Source: UBA7396 sp047637875
Lineage (GTDB): Bacteria; Patescibacteriota; Gracilibacteria; BD1-5; UBA6164
Direction of reading: 5' to 3'
NCBI GenBank assembly: GCA_047637875.1
Contig: JBLJBH010000014.1
Span: forward strand, 1-5,274
DNA: 5,274 bases
How positions within the stretch are numbered: the stretch's first letter is position 1; each line of letters begins with the position of its first letter. The position numbers and the translations under genes are program-made. Under the pieces are notes generated by a model. It made no database searches. It was given only the letters and a program-made list of their open reading frames with translations, and was not told the DNA's origin. This document shows positions 5,123 to 5,274 of the stretch, piece by piece.

Positions 5123-5274
5123 GCAGATATATCAAACTTGTTTTAAATAAAAAAGAGTAATAAAGGGCAACTTATGTTGCTTCGCTCCTTTATTCTTTTT
5201 TATGATGAAGTGAGTTTGATTGTCTGCAAACATCTAAGGCTCATAAGTGAACTGAACCCATAAAAGTGTAGAAG
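5123..5274 (+). ncRNA. Candidate structured ncRNA, copy B (3' end outside the window)
   Basis: This is the partner of copy A, on the opposite strand. The predicted P1 pairs GCAGA (5123-5127) with TCTGC (5223-5227) and ATCAAACT (5131-5138) with AGTTTGAT (5213-5220). An inner stem pairs AATAAAGG with CCTTTATT, extended by AAAAAG with CTTTTT, around the invariant hairpin GCAAC-UUAU-GUUGC. The second hairpin near 5238-5251 has one C-A mismatch compared with copy A, but its loop keeps CAUAAGU. The conserved CCC near 5254-5260 and a following AAAAGT also occur in copy A. The terminator expected from copy A would lie beyond the window. The function is unknown; a dispersed non-transcribed repeat is the main alternative. 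Confidence 0.55.
5161..5271 (+). repeat. Inverted repeat, copy B (pairs with 34-140)
   Basis: This block matches the reverse complement of 34-140, with two nearly invariant blocks separated by a variable segment of similar length. The best-conserved parts are those forming hairpins and complementary loops. The reading frame on the other strand that begins MNLRCLQTI in copy A begins MSLRCLQTI here but meets TAA after 14 codons. Confidence 0.85.

Noticed and set aside
4788..5135. Minus-strand ORF over the 3' end of obg
   Set aside because: It overlaps the well-supported OCT-like domain of obg and its terminator, and has no recognisable motif.
1..5274. CRISPR array, insertion sequence or prophage
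   Set aside because: There are no regularly spaced repeats, no transposase or integrase motifs and no phage genes; the terminal repeats are structured blocks with no transposase between them.

Overview
The window is AT-rich bacterial DNA in which UGA is read as glycine (genetic code 25), the code used by the candidate phyla Gracilibacteria (BD1-5) and Absconditabacteria (SR1). Four genes are open only if TGA is a sense codon. In Era and Obg the TGA codons fall on family-conserved glycines, including the P-loop glycine of Obg and the KH-domain region of Era. TGG still encodes Trp, and every gene ends in TAA. The sequence does not separate the two phyla.

Layout, left to right. Positions 1-177 hold a candidate structured non-coding RNA (copy A, minus strand). 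It is followed by era (276-1172, +), a ribosome-assembly GTPase. A symmetrical terminator separates era from a convergent gene (1214-2407, -) for a membrane-anchored protein with two thioredoxin-like domains. Next come tRNA-Arg(CCU), a 17-bp inverted repeat, and a gene (2582-3145, -) for a protein with an N-terminal helix-turn-helix, a coiled coil and a C-terminal membrane helix. A minus-strand tRNA operon (Glu-UUC, initiator fMet, a second CAU tRNA) fills 3260-3575. Its promoter is back-to-back with that of obg (3691-5055, +), a second ribosome-assembly GTPase. A second copy of the candidate RNA (copy B, + strand) begins at about 5123 and is cut by the window end.

Most of the content serves translation: two ribosome-biogenesis GTPases and four tRNAs, including the initiator. 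The two membrane proteins are less ordinary. One probably handles extracytoplasmic thiols; the other could tether DNA or a regulator to the membrane.

The strongest candidate for something undescribed is the pair of inverted RNA-like repeats at the window edges. They share two nearly invariant blocks, a closing stem whose two strands differ in sequence between copies but stay complementary, loop-loop complementarity, a similar promoter about 47-48 bases upstream of the first conserved block and, in copy A, a terminator. No known RNA family was recognised. All statements rest on reading the sequence; no database search or folding program was run.
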